A stretch of 64,000 nt of DNA from Bin80 sp965209015 (GTDB lineage Bacteria; Bacteroidota; Rhodothermia; Rhodothermales; Bin80): the NCBI GenBank assembly GCA_965209015.1, contig OZ242367.1, forward strand, positions 1,798,001-1,862,000, read 5' to 3'. This document shows positions 17,655 through 26,106 of the stretch, piece by piece (position 1 is the stretch's first letter; each line of letters starts with the position of its first letter). Position numbers and translations under genes: made by a program. Under the pieces are notes generated by a model. The model saw only the letters and a list, made by a program, of their open reading frames with translations. It had not been told where the DNA came from and made no database searches.

Positions 17655-18545
17655 TTATTTGAAGCTTGAAAGTAGCTCAGTATTTGATCTTAGAGAACTG
17701 TTCACCTTCTTGCGATATTTACTGCTGAGGCTTACATCAATTATTACTACATTAATTCTATTTTTAAGCATAGGGTCAAGTTGTTCTTCAAGCATAGACT
17801 TCAGTTCTTCCGGTTTCTTTGGCACCCTCCCTCTTGGTGAAAGCATTTTCATATACTTTGGATCAGCACCAAACCATAATACAAGATAGATCCCATGACC
17901 GTCGGAATTAGGATTACGCGTATATTTTGGTACGAGTTGCTCGCTAATTCCATGCCAGATCCTGCGATGTGAGTTCTTCTTTATTTCAATAGGAACGGAG
18001 AGATTGGCCCCATACGATATACGGATATCGTCTCTGTTCTCATCTGCATAACGTCCCTCAGGCTGAGCGTCAATTCCGTATCTACTAAGTATTTCTTTCA
18101 AATCTGATAGCAGAATATCGCGACAATCGTTTTCATGTTTGGGAGCTGTGGGGATGTTCTGTGCGTAATTCCAGTTCCAGTACTGACGCCAATCATTGGT
18201 TTGTCCATTACGAATACGGTCTGCTAATTCCTTAAGGACTTTGGTTGTCAAAGCCGCAAGGTCAGCAGCATTTGCAGGCGAGCCATTTCGGAGTACTTCC
18301 TGAATGTGTATGACACTGAAATCCTGCCGCTTAGCCATTCGGCTATTCCATGCATGGGATTCTTGTGCCCGTTTAATCTCCGATCTCCAAGTACCTAGAT
18401 TGGAATCATTGACCAACAGGGCAATCGCATCTGCTGCATTGTCGTCGTCTCTTCTGCCAAGTTCTTCAATCCATGGAGTAATGGGTGACAATTGATTTAG
18501 TGAACCTGTCACCAAAGCCGTTACATGCTTTACATCATTGTGCAA
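17655..18545 (-). pseudogene. 5'-truncated gene with PD-(D/E)XK nuclease-like C-terminus
   Basis: The 296-codon frame opens after an in-frame stop at 18561, and its first possible start is a TTG at 18545; the first ATG is about 66 codons in. The N-terminal part is helical, with an ANAADLAAL segment. Residues about 140-245 look like a restriction-endonuclease fold: acidic DDIRISYG, then PIEIKKNSHRRIW (E-x-K), then EQLVPKYTRNP and GIYLVLWFG. From memory, such modules end much larger proteins, so this may be the tail of a lost larger gene. Alternatively it is a real short protein started at TTG. Function is unknown; nucleic-acid cleavage is inferred from the motif only. Confidence 0.5.
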
Positions 18546-18862
18546 GTAGCCTGAGGGCCTTCATAGCACTCCATCAAAACGAGGTAGGGGGTATCATGAA
18601 CATCTTGAGTTATGTGCCCACGAAGGGACGGAGAAAGACTTGCTTCGTTAGAATTATTGATTGCAGATTTACTGTTTGAGCGGGCATCCCAATAAAATCC
18701 GTGTAATTTTCCCTCGAATGAAACATAAGGTTAATTATGTTACATTCGGCGTATTCTTGAATTGTTCGCATTACCCGCGAGGGATCATGGCGCATATTAA
18801 ACAATCGTCATGAAAATATCCTCACAAAATCGTAAATTGAAGGCAGCGACTATTTTCATGTA
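18546..18862. other. intergenic, no gene seen
   Basis: This gap lies between the divergent truncated nuclease-like gene and the rhodanese gene. A 64-codon minus frame (18610-18804) has no features. The last 100 bases are AT-rich and should hold the promoter of the rhodanese-miaA unit. Confidence 0.4.
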
Positions 18863-19297
18863 ATGCAGTTCAAAATTATTTTCTTTCTGTCCTTTACTTT
18901 TCTTATCGCAGCCTGCGGTGGGAGTATATCTAATCTTTCAATGAACAGTGAATCTGGAAAAAGCGAAGTTCAAGTTCCCGAAATTACGGTACAGGAACTC
19001 AAGTCCCTTATTGATAACGATAATCGTCCATTTATACTGGATGTTCGTGAAGAATGGGAATACTCTACGGTCAACTTAGATGGACATCTTATCCCTCTGA
19101 ATCAGCTCACCGACCGGCTAGGCGAACTTGATCCACATCGTGAAGATGATCTGATTGTGGTTCATTGTAGATCTGGTGCCCGGTCTGCCAAAGCTGTTAC
19201 ATTCTTGCAGTCCGTCGGTCTAATTAATGCAAAGAATCTCCGAGGGGGAGTTCTCGCATGGAGCAAGGAAATTGATCCAAGCCTCCCAACCTATTAA
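18863..19297 (+). CDS. rhodanese-domain lipoprotein
   Basis: A 144-aa exported protein. A hydrophobic signal ends in a lipobox (LIAAC, Cys18), so it should be lipid-anchored on the periplasmic side. The rhodanese domain covers about residues 45-140, with DVREEWEY and the active-site loop VHCRSGARS, whose Cys carries the persulfide. The substrate is unknown; single-domain rhodaneses often act as sulfur carriers. The miaA start lies inside its 3' end, so the two are likely co-translated. Confidence 0.88.
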   Translation: MQFKIIFFLSFTFLIAACGGSISNLSMNSESGKSEVQVPEITVQELKSLIDNDNRPFILDVREEWEYSTVNLDGHLIPLNQLTDRLGELDPHREDDLIVVHCRSGARSAKAVTFLQSVGLINAKNLRGGVLAWSKEIDPSLPTY

Positions 19298-20201
19298 GTC
19301 TGCTAACGCTCCAAAAATCCAAGTAATTACTGGTCCCACTGCGTCTGGTAAATCGGCCTTGGGTTTGAAATTAGCGCAAGTATTGGGTGGCGAAATACTC
19401 TCTGTGGACAGCCGCCAAATCTACAGAGAGCTTTCAATTGGGTCTGCTAAGCCTGCTGCAAACGAACTGGCCAGTGTTCCGCATCATTTTGTTAATGAGC
19501 TTGATCTTGGTATGCCCTACTCGGCAGGCCTATTTGCAGACCAAGCCTTAACCCGAATTAAGGATATCCTTCGACGCGGACGGGTTCCGATAGTTGTTGG
19601 TGGCTCAACACTCTATCTTAATGCACTGGTGCATGGACTATCTCCTTCCGTCCCATCTGACCCAACCGTACGTGCAAATATCGAAAAACAGCTGACCAAA
19701 GTCGGTAAAAATGCACTTTTTGATGAGCTTTCCAGAGTGGATCCACAGTTAGCCAGCACCATGGATCCAACTAAAACTTCTCGAATAGTACGTGCTCTTG
19801 AAGTATTTGAACTTACAGGTAAGCCACTCTCCAAATTCCATAGTCAACCTATCCCCCGAGCATATGAATTTTGCGTCACGGTGCTAACGCTGGAACGGCC
19901 CACTCTATATCAGCGGATTGAACGGCGTGTTGATGCAATGCTTGAAGCCGGCTTAATGGACGAAATTAAGTATATTCGCTCTCTCAAACTGGACAAAGAA
20001 CTCCCCGCCCTAAGATCAATTGGATATCAGGAACCTCTGGCTTATTTGGATGGTCTTTACTCATGGAATCGTATGGTAGAACTTGTCAAGCGAAACAGTC
20101 GTCGTTATGCTAAACGACAACTCACTTGGCTCAGACGCTATATGTCCTATAGGCAGATCTGTGCCCAAGTTCCACTTGAAGATTTGATGGAATATTTTTG
20201 A
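19227..20201 (+). CDS. miaA: tRNA dimethylallyltransferase
   Basis: A 324-aa enzyme that adds a dimethylallyl group to A37 of tRNAs reading codons that begin with U. The P-loop GPTASGKSAL is near residue 36, DSRQIYRE follows near 61, then VVGGSTLYLNAL and the C-terminal RNSRRYAKRQLTWLRR tRNA-binding helix. The ATG at 19227 overlaps the rhodanese gene by 71 bp; a TTG at 19272 would still overlap by 26 bp, so coupling is likely either way. The first 25 or so residues precede the normal family start, so the later start is plausible. A 47-nt inverted repeat follows the stop. Confidence 0.95.
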   Translation: MQRISEGEFSHGARKLIQASQPIKSANAPKIQVITGPTASGKSALGLKLAQVLGGEILSVDSRQIYRELSIGSAKPAANELASVPHHFVNELDLGMPYSAGLFADQALTRIKDILRRGRVPIVVGGSTLYLNALVHGLSPSVPSDPTVRANIEKQLTKVGKNALFDELSRVDPQLASTMDPTKTSRIVRALEVFELTGKPLSKFHSQPIPRAYEFCVTVLTLERPTLYQRIERRVDAMLEAGLMDEIKYIRSLKLDKELPALRSIGYQEPLAYLDGLYSWNRMVELVKRNSRRYAKRQLTWLRRYMSYRQICAQVPLEDLMEYF

Positions 20202-20204
20202 TTC

Positions 20205-20251
20205 GTGGCCAATCTACCCCAAGATTTCTATTTGGAGGAGGACTTGGCCAC
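20205..20251 (+). terminator. inverted repeat after miaA, possible terminator
   Basis: Perfect 8-bp arms (GTGGCCAA at 20205-20212, TTGGCCAC at 20244-20251) enclose a loop with further partial pairing (CCAA/TTGG). It begins 3 bases after the miaA stop. There is no T-run, so it is either a Rho-dependent or RNA-stabilising structure, or chance. Confidence 0.4.
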
Positions 20252-20615
20252 TCTGTATAAGTCAGCATGGAAAGGCAGAGATGTATCAGGGGGAGATCAG
20301 ATCGGCCTGCAGATTATCACTTTCGTCTTTCCCACGCCCTAACTCCCTTTACCGTAAAGTTTTGATGGAACATGTGGAGAGGACGGAAACCAGAGAAGAT
20401 GCGGAGAAAGAGGAAGTTGAATTATCTTGGTAAGGAAGATTTTTGCTCTTCTGCGGATGGTTAGACTTTTATCCATACTATTTGCGATAGAACCGAAATA
20501 TACCGTGACATATCAGGTAAATACCATACCTGTGAATGAATTGTTACATAGGAAGCCAACGATGTGAGTCCCCCACCTCCATTTCCCTGATAGTAGAGCA
20601 TCAAACAGTCATTTC
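20252..20615. other. intergenic, no gene seen
   Basis: This stretch separates convergent miaA and the GT-C/methyltransferase gene. It has purine-rich tracts but no frame, RNA gene or hairpin I can support. Confidence 0.4.
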
Positions 20616-22508
20616 TCACCGCATTTGGTTTAAAATGGCTTTGCTTTTGCGGTCATGGCATGGACTGGGTTGGAGAACGAATCCCGCTGACATGAAAGGG
20701 CCGAATCCAGATCCGAACTCTGCGAGCACAGTTACTTTACGTTTATGAAATAGCTCACGCCATTCTCGTGAAGTTCTAAACTTCAAAAATTCTTCCTGAG
20801 CATTCATCTTTCCATAGGATCTTAGGCGGTTTGCAAACCGGTCTAAAATTGTCAGGAGCCTGTACTGGAATACTGTACTGTACACGGATTCAACAACAAT
20901 AACCCTACCCCGACATACCCGCATCGCTTCGCGAAGCAATGCTTCGGAATCTTTGGTATGGTGTAGCACATAATACAGCAGTACTACATCAAAATGATTT
21001 GAATCCCATGGTAGCAAGTCCGATTCCAGCAAAGAATGAGGAAGCTCCGTTCGGTTCATTAATACCACATCTGCAAGGGTTACACTTGCACCCAGTTTAT
21101 TCTGGATTGACTCACCCACATACCCCTCTGCACACCCAAGATCTAATACCCTCTGGCTCCGACCACCCAAATATGGGAGATAGGGTCGGATATTTTTGAA
21201 TTTACATGCAGCCCCAGAGCGCATTACACTTTGTATCCAGTTTGGAGCATTCTGGATCAATGCCATAATTGCCCATCCTGTCCATCCAGCGATTACAAAT
21301 GTCCAATACGGTCCATCAGCGTACAACAGATAGGTCCCCACGGAACATACTCCCAGCCAAATCCAGTTCCATCCACGAGTTTGTGTACATGCGAATAAGA
21401 ACAACGGAACCAGCAAATACCAAGGATGGACGGTTGTAGTTAGGAGGAGATAGCCGCCTGTCGTAATTAGCATTGCTTGAGGTAGAGACCAACGTTTTAC
21501 CTTATCCATGATGTATAGAAGTGGTAGACTACCGAGGAAAATCAGTCTTAGGAAAGGACCTAGCTGTTTACTCCAGTCATCTCCAGTGATCCATCGCATG
21601 ATCTCTTTAAGAATGTAATAAAGCCCCGAGTTGAATTCAAATGAGCGAACATATAGATCCAGCGAGTTCATTACGTTTGAGAGCACATAGGGAGCAGCGA
21701 ATGGGACAGAAAGAAGTACTGCAATCAAAACTCCGGGCCAAACAGAACGCCATCCATACCGTCTCCATAGAAACGGGAAAAAGAAAAACGGGAACAACTT
21801 GATCCACCCCGCCACCGCAAGAAAAATGGAAGCCCATCTTACATGATTCTTCCCAACGAGATATATCACCAGCCCCAGCGACAATAGAAGTAATGACTCC
21901 GTATGCGACTGCGCAGCTGTTTCAAGAATGACGACAGGATTCCATGCATAAAGCAAGACGAACCCGGCGGATACTACTCGGGCAAGTAAATAGATGGCTA
22001 ACAATTCCGCAAGAACGAGTATACCTTTTATTAAATAGTAACTGAGAAAGCCATCGGGCTGGTGCAATGTAGTACCTAGCCTGAAGATTAGCTGGGAAAC
22101 CGGGGGATATACACTGACATAGGATTTTGAATTTAACCTTTCATAGGTAAGATCATCCTTAAGTTTGGCTTGAGGGGCTTCTTCGGGAGTGTACTGGTAT
22201 GGATTCACTCCATGATGCTGGATCAATCCATCCCACACATACCGGTAAGCATCATCTGATAGGGATGGTGGGATGCCGAAAAGTGCCAACCGAAACAGAA
22301 TTGCATATCCAATGATTGTCTTCAGGTTGAATCTTCCCCAGCGCCAACATACAACCCAGCAAATGCTGCCAAACACTACTAAACCAACCACGAGGGGTAG
22401 ATGAGTCCGATCAACACTTACAAGACCCAATGCAAAGATTGAAGTACAAAGTCCGACGAAGAAAACCCATTGCCATCGCAGAAGAATGTTGGATATATAC
22501 GGCGGCAT
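20616..22508 (-). CDS. GT-C mannosyltransferase-like membrane protein fused to a SAM-dependent methyltransferase
   Basis: A 630-aa protein with the start taken at the ATG (22508); a GTG at 22532 would add 8 residues. The first 430 or so residues form about ten transmembrane helices with the SDDAYRYVWDG motif near residue 85. Its Asp pair is typical of polyprenol-phosphate-sugar-dependent GT-C enzymes (MptB/DUF2029-like). Residues about 440-630 are a class I methyltransferase with motif I LDLGCAEG, a later acidic DVV, and FDVVLLYYVLHHT. Such a membrane-bound transferase plus methylase could extend and cap a cell-envelope glycan or glycolipid. It follows an RsbW-like gene and a glycosyltransferase in the same direction. 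The frame across the junction is continuous, so the fusion looks genuine. Confidence 0.82.
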   Translation of the reverse strand: MPPYISNILLRWQWVFFVGLCTSIFALGLVSVDRTHLPLVVGLVVFGSICWVVCWRWGRFNLKTIIGYAILFRLALFGIPPSLSDDAYRYVWDGLIQHHGVNPYQYTPEEAPQAKLKDDLTYERLNSKSYVSVYPPVSQLIFRLGTTLHQPDGFLSYYLIKGILVLAELLAIYLLARVVSAGFVLLYAWNPVVILETAAQSHTESLLLLSLGLVIYLVGKNHVRWASIFLAVAGWIKLFPFFFFPFLWRRYGWRSVWPGVLIAVLLSVPFAAPYVLSNVMNSLDLYVRSFEFNSGLYYILKEIMRWITGDDWSKQLGPFLRLIFLGSLPLLYIMDKVKRWSLPQAMLITTGGYLLLTTTVHPWYLLVPLFLFACTQTRGWNWIWLGVCSVGTYLLYADGPYWTFVIAGWTGWAIMALIQNAPNWIQSVMRSGAACKFKNIRPYLPYLGGRSQRVLDLGCAEGYVGESIQNKLGASVTLADVVLMNRTELPHSLLESDLLPWDSNHFDVVLLYYVLHHTKDSEALLREAMRVCRGRVIVVESVYSTVFQYRLLTILDRFANRLRSYGKMNAQEEFLKFRTSREWRELFHKRKVTVLAEFGSGFGPFMSAGFVLQPSPCHDRKSKAILNQMR

Positions 22509-22625
22509 TTGGTTATCAGAGCATATATTCACGTATTCGCAGATCTAACGAACGTGAGCCAGATGATTGCTCAGTGATGAATACCGGTCAATGACCTTGG
22601 GTTCGTTCCATGGCACAGGTGTGCG

Positions 22626-23027
22626 TTAGCAATAAAAAACTAATCGTACAGTACAGTCTTTCTCATCAATGTGAACTTCATCCGCCATTTGTTGCATGAA
22701 ATACTGTCCCCTACCATGATCTGCCAACCTGTTCTTTTTTGATAGAGGGTCTCGCATCGTCCAGTGAATCCCTCTGCCCTCATCGGAGACAATGAGTTCA
22801 ATTCGTTGTTTTTCCTTGACCAACAGAAGAGTAGCCTCCTTTTTCTCGTCCCATAGGTTCCCATGCTCAATTGCATTTGTGAGCGCTTCACTCGCCAGAA
22901 GAAGTACCCTGTAGGACAGATCATCATCTAAATTCAGCTTTGGAATAAAATCCTGTAACTCCTCAACCGCTCGATCCAGATCATCAAAGGTAGAGGCAAT
23001 CCTTAAATCAAGCTTCTCTTTTGGCAT
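22626..23027 (-). CDS. RsbW/SpoIIAB-like anti-sigma factor / histidine-kinase-like ATPase
   Basis: A 133-aa cytosolic protein with a GHKL ATPase domain. The N-box is LASEALTNAIEHGN, the G1 box SDEGRGIHW, and the G2 region NRLADHGRGQYFM. These kinases bind and inhibit a sigma factor, or phosphorylate an anti-sigma antagonist, in partner-switching stress regulation. No STAS-domain antagonist or sigma factor gene is adjacent. I chose the ATG at 23027 because an AGGGGAG ribosome-binding site sits just upstream; a TTG at 23054 would overlap the preceding gene. It sits inside an envelope-glycosylation gene run. Confidence 0.87.
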   Translation of the reverse strand: MPKEKLDLRIASTFDDLDRAVEELQDFIPKLNLDDDLSYRVLLLASEALTNAIEHGNLWDEKKEATLLLVKEKQRIELIVSDEGRGIHWTMRDPLSKKNRLADHGRGQYFMQQMADEVHIDEKDCTVRLVFYC

Positions 23028-23039
23028 GGACTCCCCTAC
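23028..23039 (-). promoter_or_regulatory. strong ribosome-binding site of the RsbW-like gene
   Basis: On the minus strand GTAGGGGAGTCC directly precedes ATG at 23027. It decides the start of the anti-sigma gene in favour of this ATG over the upstream TTG. Confidence 0.55.
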
Positions 23040-23040
23040 T

Positions 23041-24318
23041 CTATTTGGTATCAATCACAGAATTCAAGACGTCGGATAACTCTTTCGTCAGATTTTTCCG
23101 GTTAAACATCGAAACGAATGATTCATCAGGGCTCGGAAGCTTTTGACTCTGCCAATCATCTTTAATTTGACACAGCGCTTTCATGATGCTGTCTACATTT
23201 TCAGGCTCAGCAATGTATGCTGCACCATATCTGAGCAAGGTTTGTTGGGCAGCACCTTGTGGAACCAGTCCCAGAATTGGTTTTCTGGTTCCCATATACT
23301 CTGCCAACTTCCCTGGTGTGATTCGATATGCACCTTCACGACTCCCAAGCGTCATCCACAGAATATCTGCTTCTTGCTGCAAGTCAGCGATGCCTCTGTG
23401 CTGCAAATATCCAACGTATTGAACCACTTTGTCTAAATTCAATGTATCAATCAATTCATCAAACCCCTGAGGAACTAGCCCAGCAAAGATAACCGATACT
23501 TTTGTACGCATAGCCGGCTGCTGAGTTAATAGCCTACTCAATCCTCGTAAAAAATATTCTGGGGTCTGAACATCATAAAATACACCGGTATAGACAAATT
23601 TAAGTTGGTCATCTTTGGGAAATTCTGTTTCTACGGAAGCATAATTTTGCTCATCATATCCATGAGGGATAACCTTTACCGCCCCCTTAATATGTGGGTG
23701 TCGTTTTTGTAAAGATTCTAGGATAGGACGATTAACCGTCGTAATTGCAGATGATCTTAGCAAAGTTTTACCCTCCAAACGGACATGCAGTTTTCGATGA
23801 ACATTCGTTGGGTAGAAATGTCTTGGATTCCCAACCCAATCATCACGAAAATCAGTAACCAACGGAATACCTAACCTTTTGGATAGCTTCGCACCTATCA
23901 AATGGCCGGAATACGGAGGTGCACTGGATAAAATAACCCGAAATTTCCGTAATGCCGCCTGTCGTAATCCGGTTCGCACCGCGAATGGCATCCAACCCAA
24001 TTTATTATCAGGAATGAAAAACCAGTTACTTATTGAAGAAAGGAGACGCCTGTTTGACTCCTGAGGTAACTGAATAGTTGAGCCCGAGCGAAATAATCGA
24101 GTCGGGTCCAAACTTTTGGTCTGCACCACGCAAATTCCTGCTTCCTGAATGGATGTCCAAAGCGAATCATCATAGGCAAAATAACCCCTGGGTTTCGCGG
24201 TGAGAACTGTTGGTTGCCATCCATACTCAGGCAAATGGCGAACGAAACCCGCGATCCTCTGAACCCCACTCAGTCCAAGAGGTGGAAAATAATAGGCCAC
24301 AATCAGCACATGTCGCAT
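23041..24318 (-). CDS. family 4 glycosyltransferase
   Basis: A 425-aa GT-B fold enzyme. The N-terminal half has the typical YYFPPLGLSGVQR opening, and TDFRDDW near residue 155. The C-terminal nucleotide-sugar domain has VIPHGYD, FVYTGVFY, YLQHRGIADL and the acceptor-proximal region TPGKLAEYMGTRKPIL. It probably transfers a sugar to a polysaccharide or glycolipid at the inner membrane. Donor and acceptor cannot be read from the sequence. It starts 7 bp after the M24 peptidase gene ends and is followed by the RsbW-like gene. Confidence 0.85.
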   Translation of the reverse strand: MRHVLIVAYYFPPLGLSGVQRIAGFVRHLPEYGWQPTVLTAKPRGYFAYDDSLWTSIQEAGICVVQTKSLDPTRLFRSGSTIQLPQESNRRLLSSISNWFFIPDNKLGWMPFAVRTGLRQAALRKFRVILSSAPPYSGHLIGAKLSKRLGIPLVTDFRDDWVGNPRHFYPTNVHRKLHVRLEGKTLLRSSAITTVNRPILESLQKRHPHIKGAVKVIPHGYDEQNYASVETEFPKDDQLKFVYTGVFYDVQTPEYFLRGLSRLLTQQPAMRTKVSVIFAGLVPQGFDELIDTLNLDKVVQYVGYLQHRGIADLQQEADILWMTLGSREGAYRITPGKLAEYMGTRKPILGLVPQGAAQQTLLRYGAAYIAEPENVDSIMKALCQIKDDWQSQKLPSPDESFVSMFNRKNLTKELSDVLNSVIDTK

Positions 24319-24325
24319 CCCTTGC

Positions 24326-25417
24326 TCAGATTATAATTAGATTCCGACCAATACGCGATAATCGCTCGCAACCAGACGAACAAACCAGTACAGTATCCTC
24401 AATTCTAACCCCAAATTTGCCTGGTAAGTAGACCCCCGGTTCTATCGTCACCGTATATCCTTTTTGTAAGGTTGAATCTGAGTTAGCCGAAATGCGAGGC
24501 CACTCATGAACCTCCCATCCAATCCCATGCCCCGTACTATGGCTAAAAAAATCTCCAAATCGACTTGAATTCAGACTGGATCTTGCTGCCCGATCAATAT
24601 CAGAAGCAATAACTCCATCATGAACCAGTTCGATTGCTTGATCCTGTGCCTGTTGAACGGCCGCATAGGCCTCCAAAAACTCTTCCTCTGGTTGACCATA
24701 ATAAATGGTTCTCGTCATATCCGAAGATAATCCATTGACCACACATCCGAAGTCTAATAGGATGGGGGTATTGTATTCCAATTTTTTATCACTTGGACGA
24801 GCATGTGGGAGTGCACTATTTTCACCAAAGGCAACGATGGTATCAAATGCCATTCCAGATGCACCATATTTTTGATGGAGATAATCAACCATTGCAGCCA
24901 ATTCATTTTCACTAATTCCAGGTTGAATCAACTCGATTATCTCATCAAATACTCTATCTGAAATTAGTTGAGCCTCCCGCATGCCAGCAATCGCATTCTC
25001 CGACTTGAGGGCTACTGGTTTGCATAGAATTTTCTCGTAAGGCAACACAGTTAAGTCATTGGTTAAGGCCTCCCAACGTGTTAGTTCAGCAATGGTCACA
25101 TATTCCGACTGACATATCAATCGGTCACCTGTACTCACCAGTCCAGCTGTCAGCGTATGACCGATCAAATTATTTTGACCTATATGAATCACTGCACTAT
25201 TCACTTCAAGAGGTGCCTGCATCTCATATCGGCGATCCGTAATCAAATGAAGTTCATTCTTTCTAGCAATTAGAAATCCATTTGAACCTGTAAACCCACA
25301 AGCCCATCTGATATGAGGCAAATGGGTAATCAAAATACCGGTTGCATCCGCAGAACAAATAGTTTCGTTTATCCAGCTACGTTCCTTGCTGGACTTTGAT
25401 GCAAATTTATCTACCAT
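24326..25417 (-). CDS. Xaa-Pro aminopeptidase-like M24 metallopeptidase
   Basis: A 363-aa cytosolic peptidase. The creatinase-like N-terminal domain covers about residues 1-130. The catalytic pita-bread domain has all five metal ligands: Asp in ILLDFGC, Asp in SSDMTRT, His in HSTGHGIG, Glu in TIEPGVYL and Glu in VRIEDTV. It should remove N-terminal residues before proline, or cleave X-Pro dipeptides (PepP/PepQ). The ATG at 25417 is preferred to TTG at 25420. It overlaps the SRAP gene by 11 bp, which points to one transcript. Confidence 0.9.
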   Translation of the reverse strand: MVDKFASKSSKERSWINETICSADATGILITHLPHIRWACGFTGSNGFLIARKNELHLITDRRYEMQAPLEVNSAVIHIGQNNLIGHTLTAGLVSTGDRLICQSEYVTIAELTRWEALTNDLTVLPYEKILCKPVALKSENAIAGMREAQLISDRVFDEIIELIQPGISENELAAMVDYLHQKYGASGMAFDTIVAFGENSALPHARPSDKKLEYNTPILLDFGCVVNGLSSDMTRTIYYGQPEEEFLEAYAAVQQAQDQAIELVHDGVIASDIDRAARSSLNSSRFGDFFSHSTGHGIGWEVHEWPRISANSDSTLQKGYTVTIEPGVYLPGKFGVRIEDTVLVCSSGCERLSRIGRNLIII

Positions 25418-26045
25418 CAATTGGTATTAAACATTCAGAGTTGTTGAATGCCGGATTGCCAACTTTCTTTGTAACAGGGAACGCATCCAATTTTACCTCG
25501 TGCACTGCACGGAGTAGCTCATATGCAATGCTTGGTTCAGTAAGGTATTGATTTGTCATTTCGGGATTTACTACCATAGGCATTCGATCATGAATAAATG
25601 CAATCTCTTTCTGTGGAGAACGAGTGATAATCACACACTCATTCCCGGTATACAATCCAGCAAGTAAGAGGGGTTGGCCATCCTCTTGACGAATGCAGTA
25701 AGGCTGTTTTCCACTTGCTACCGGTCGCCATTCATAATATGCCGTAACGGGTATTACGGTGCGCCGACACGAAAAAGCATCCTTAAATATTGGTTTCTGG
25801 GTTACCGTCTCAGCTCGAGCATTGATTACGCGATGGCTTTGACTTTTCCACGAGTTGAGAATTCCCCACCTAAACCTTACCCACGTAGATTCACCTGGAG
25901 CACTTACCAGCAAAGCACAAAGATCACTACCGGGAGCAATATTATATGAAGGCGTGAGATCAGAGAGCGCCTCAACACCTTGACGGGTATCAAACTCTTC
26001 CATCAGTGTCTCCGTATCGTCAGCCTGAGCAATTCGTCCACACAT
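25407..26045 (-). CDS. yedK: SRAP-family (HMCES/YedK) abasic-site shield protein
   Basis: A 212-aa protein starting MCGRIAQ. The ATG at 26045 is chosen because Cys2 must become the N-terminal nucleophile that forms a thiazolidine crosslink with abasic sites in single-stranded DNA; a GAGAGG ribosome-binding site precedes it. Other active-site parts are PSYNIAPGS, VINARAET (Asn), TAYYEWRP (Glu) and FIHDRMPMVV (His). It protects stalled forks from error-prone processing. It overlaps the M24 peptidase gene downstream. An upstream extension of 76 codons exists in frame but is non-homologous. Confidence 0.93.
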   Translation of the reverse strand: MCGRIAQADDTETLMEEFDTRQGVEALSDLTPSYNIAPGSDLCALLVSAPGESTWVRFRWGILNSWKSQSHRVINARAETVTQKPIFKDAFSCRRTVIPVTAYYEWRPVASGKQPYCIRQEDGQPLLLAGLYTGNECVIITRSPQKEIAFIHDRMPMVVNPEMTNQYLTEPSIAYELLRAVHEVKLDAFPVTKKVGNPAFNNSECLIPIDGR

Positions 26046-26106
26046 TACCTCTCGAAATACTAAACTAAATGTCTGGTGATGACTGTATGTCCAAGACTCT
26101 GCTCCA

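Noticed and set aside
20222..20251. Similarity to the 3' end of the tyrosine recombinase gene (TTTGGAGGA and TTGGCC words near 16075)
   Set aside because: Only about 25 bases, with gaps; the inverted repeat after miaA explains the sequence as well.
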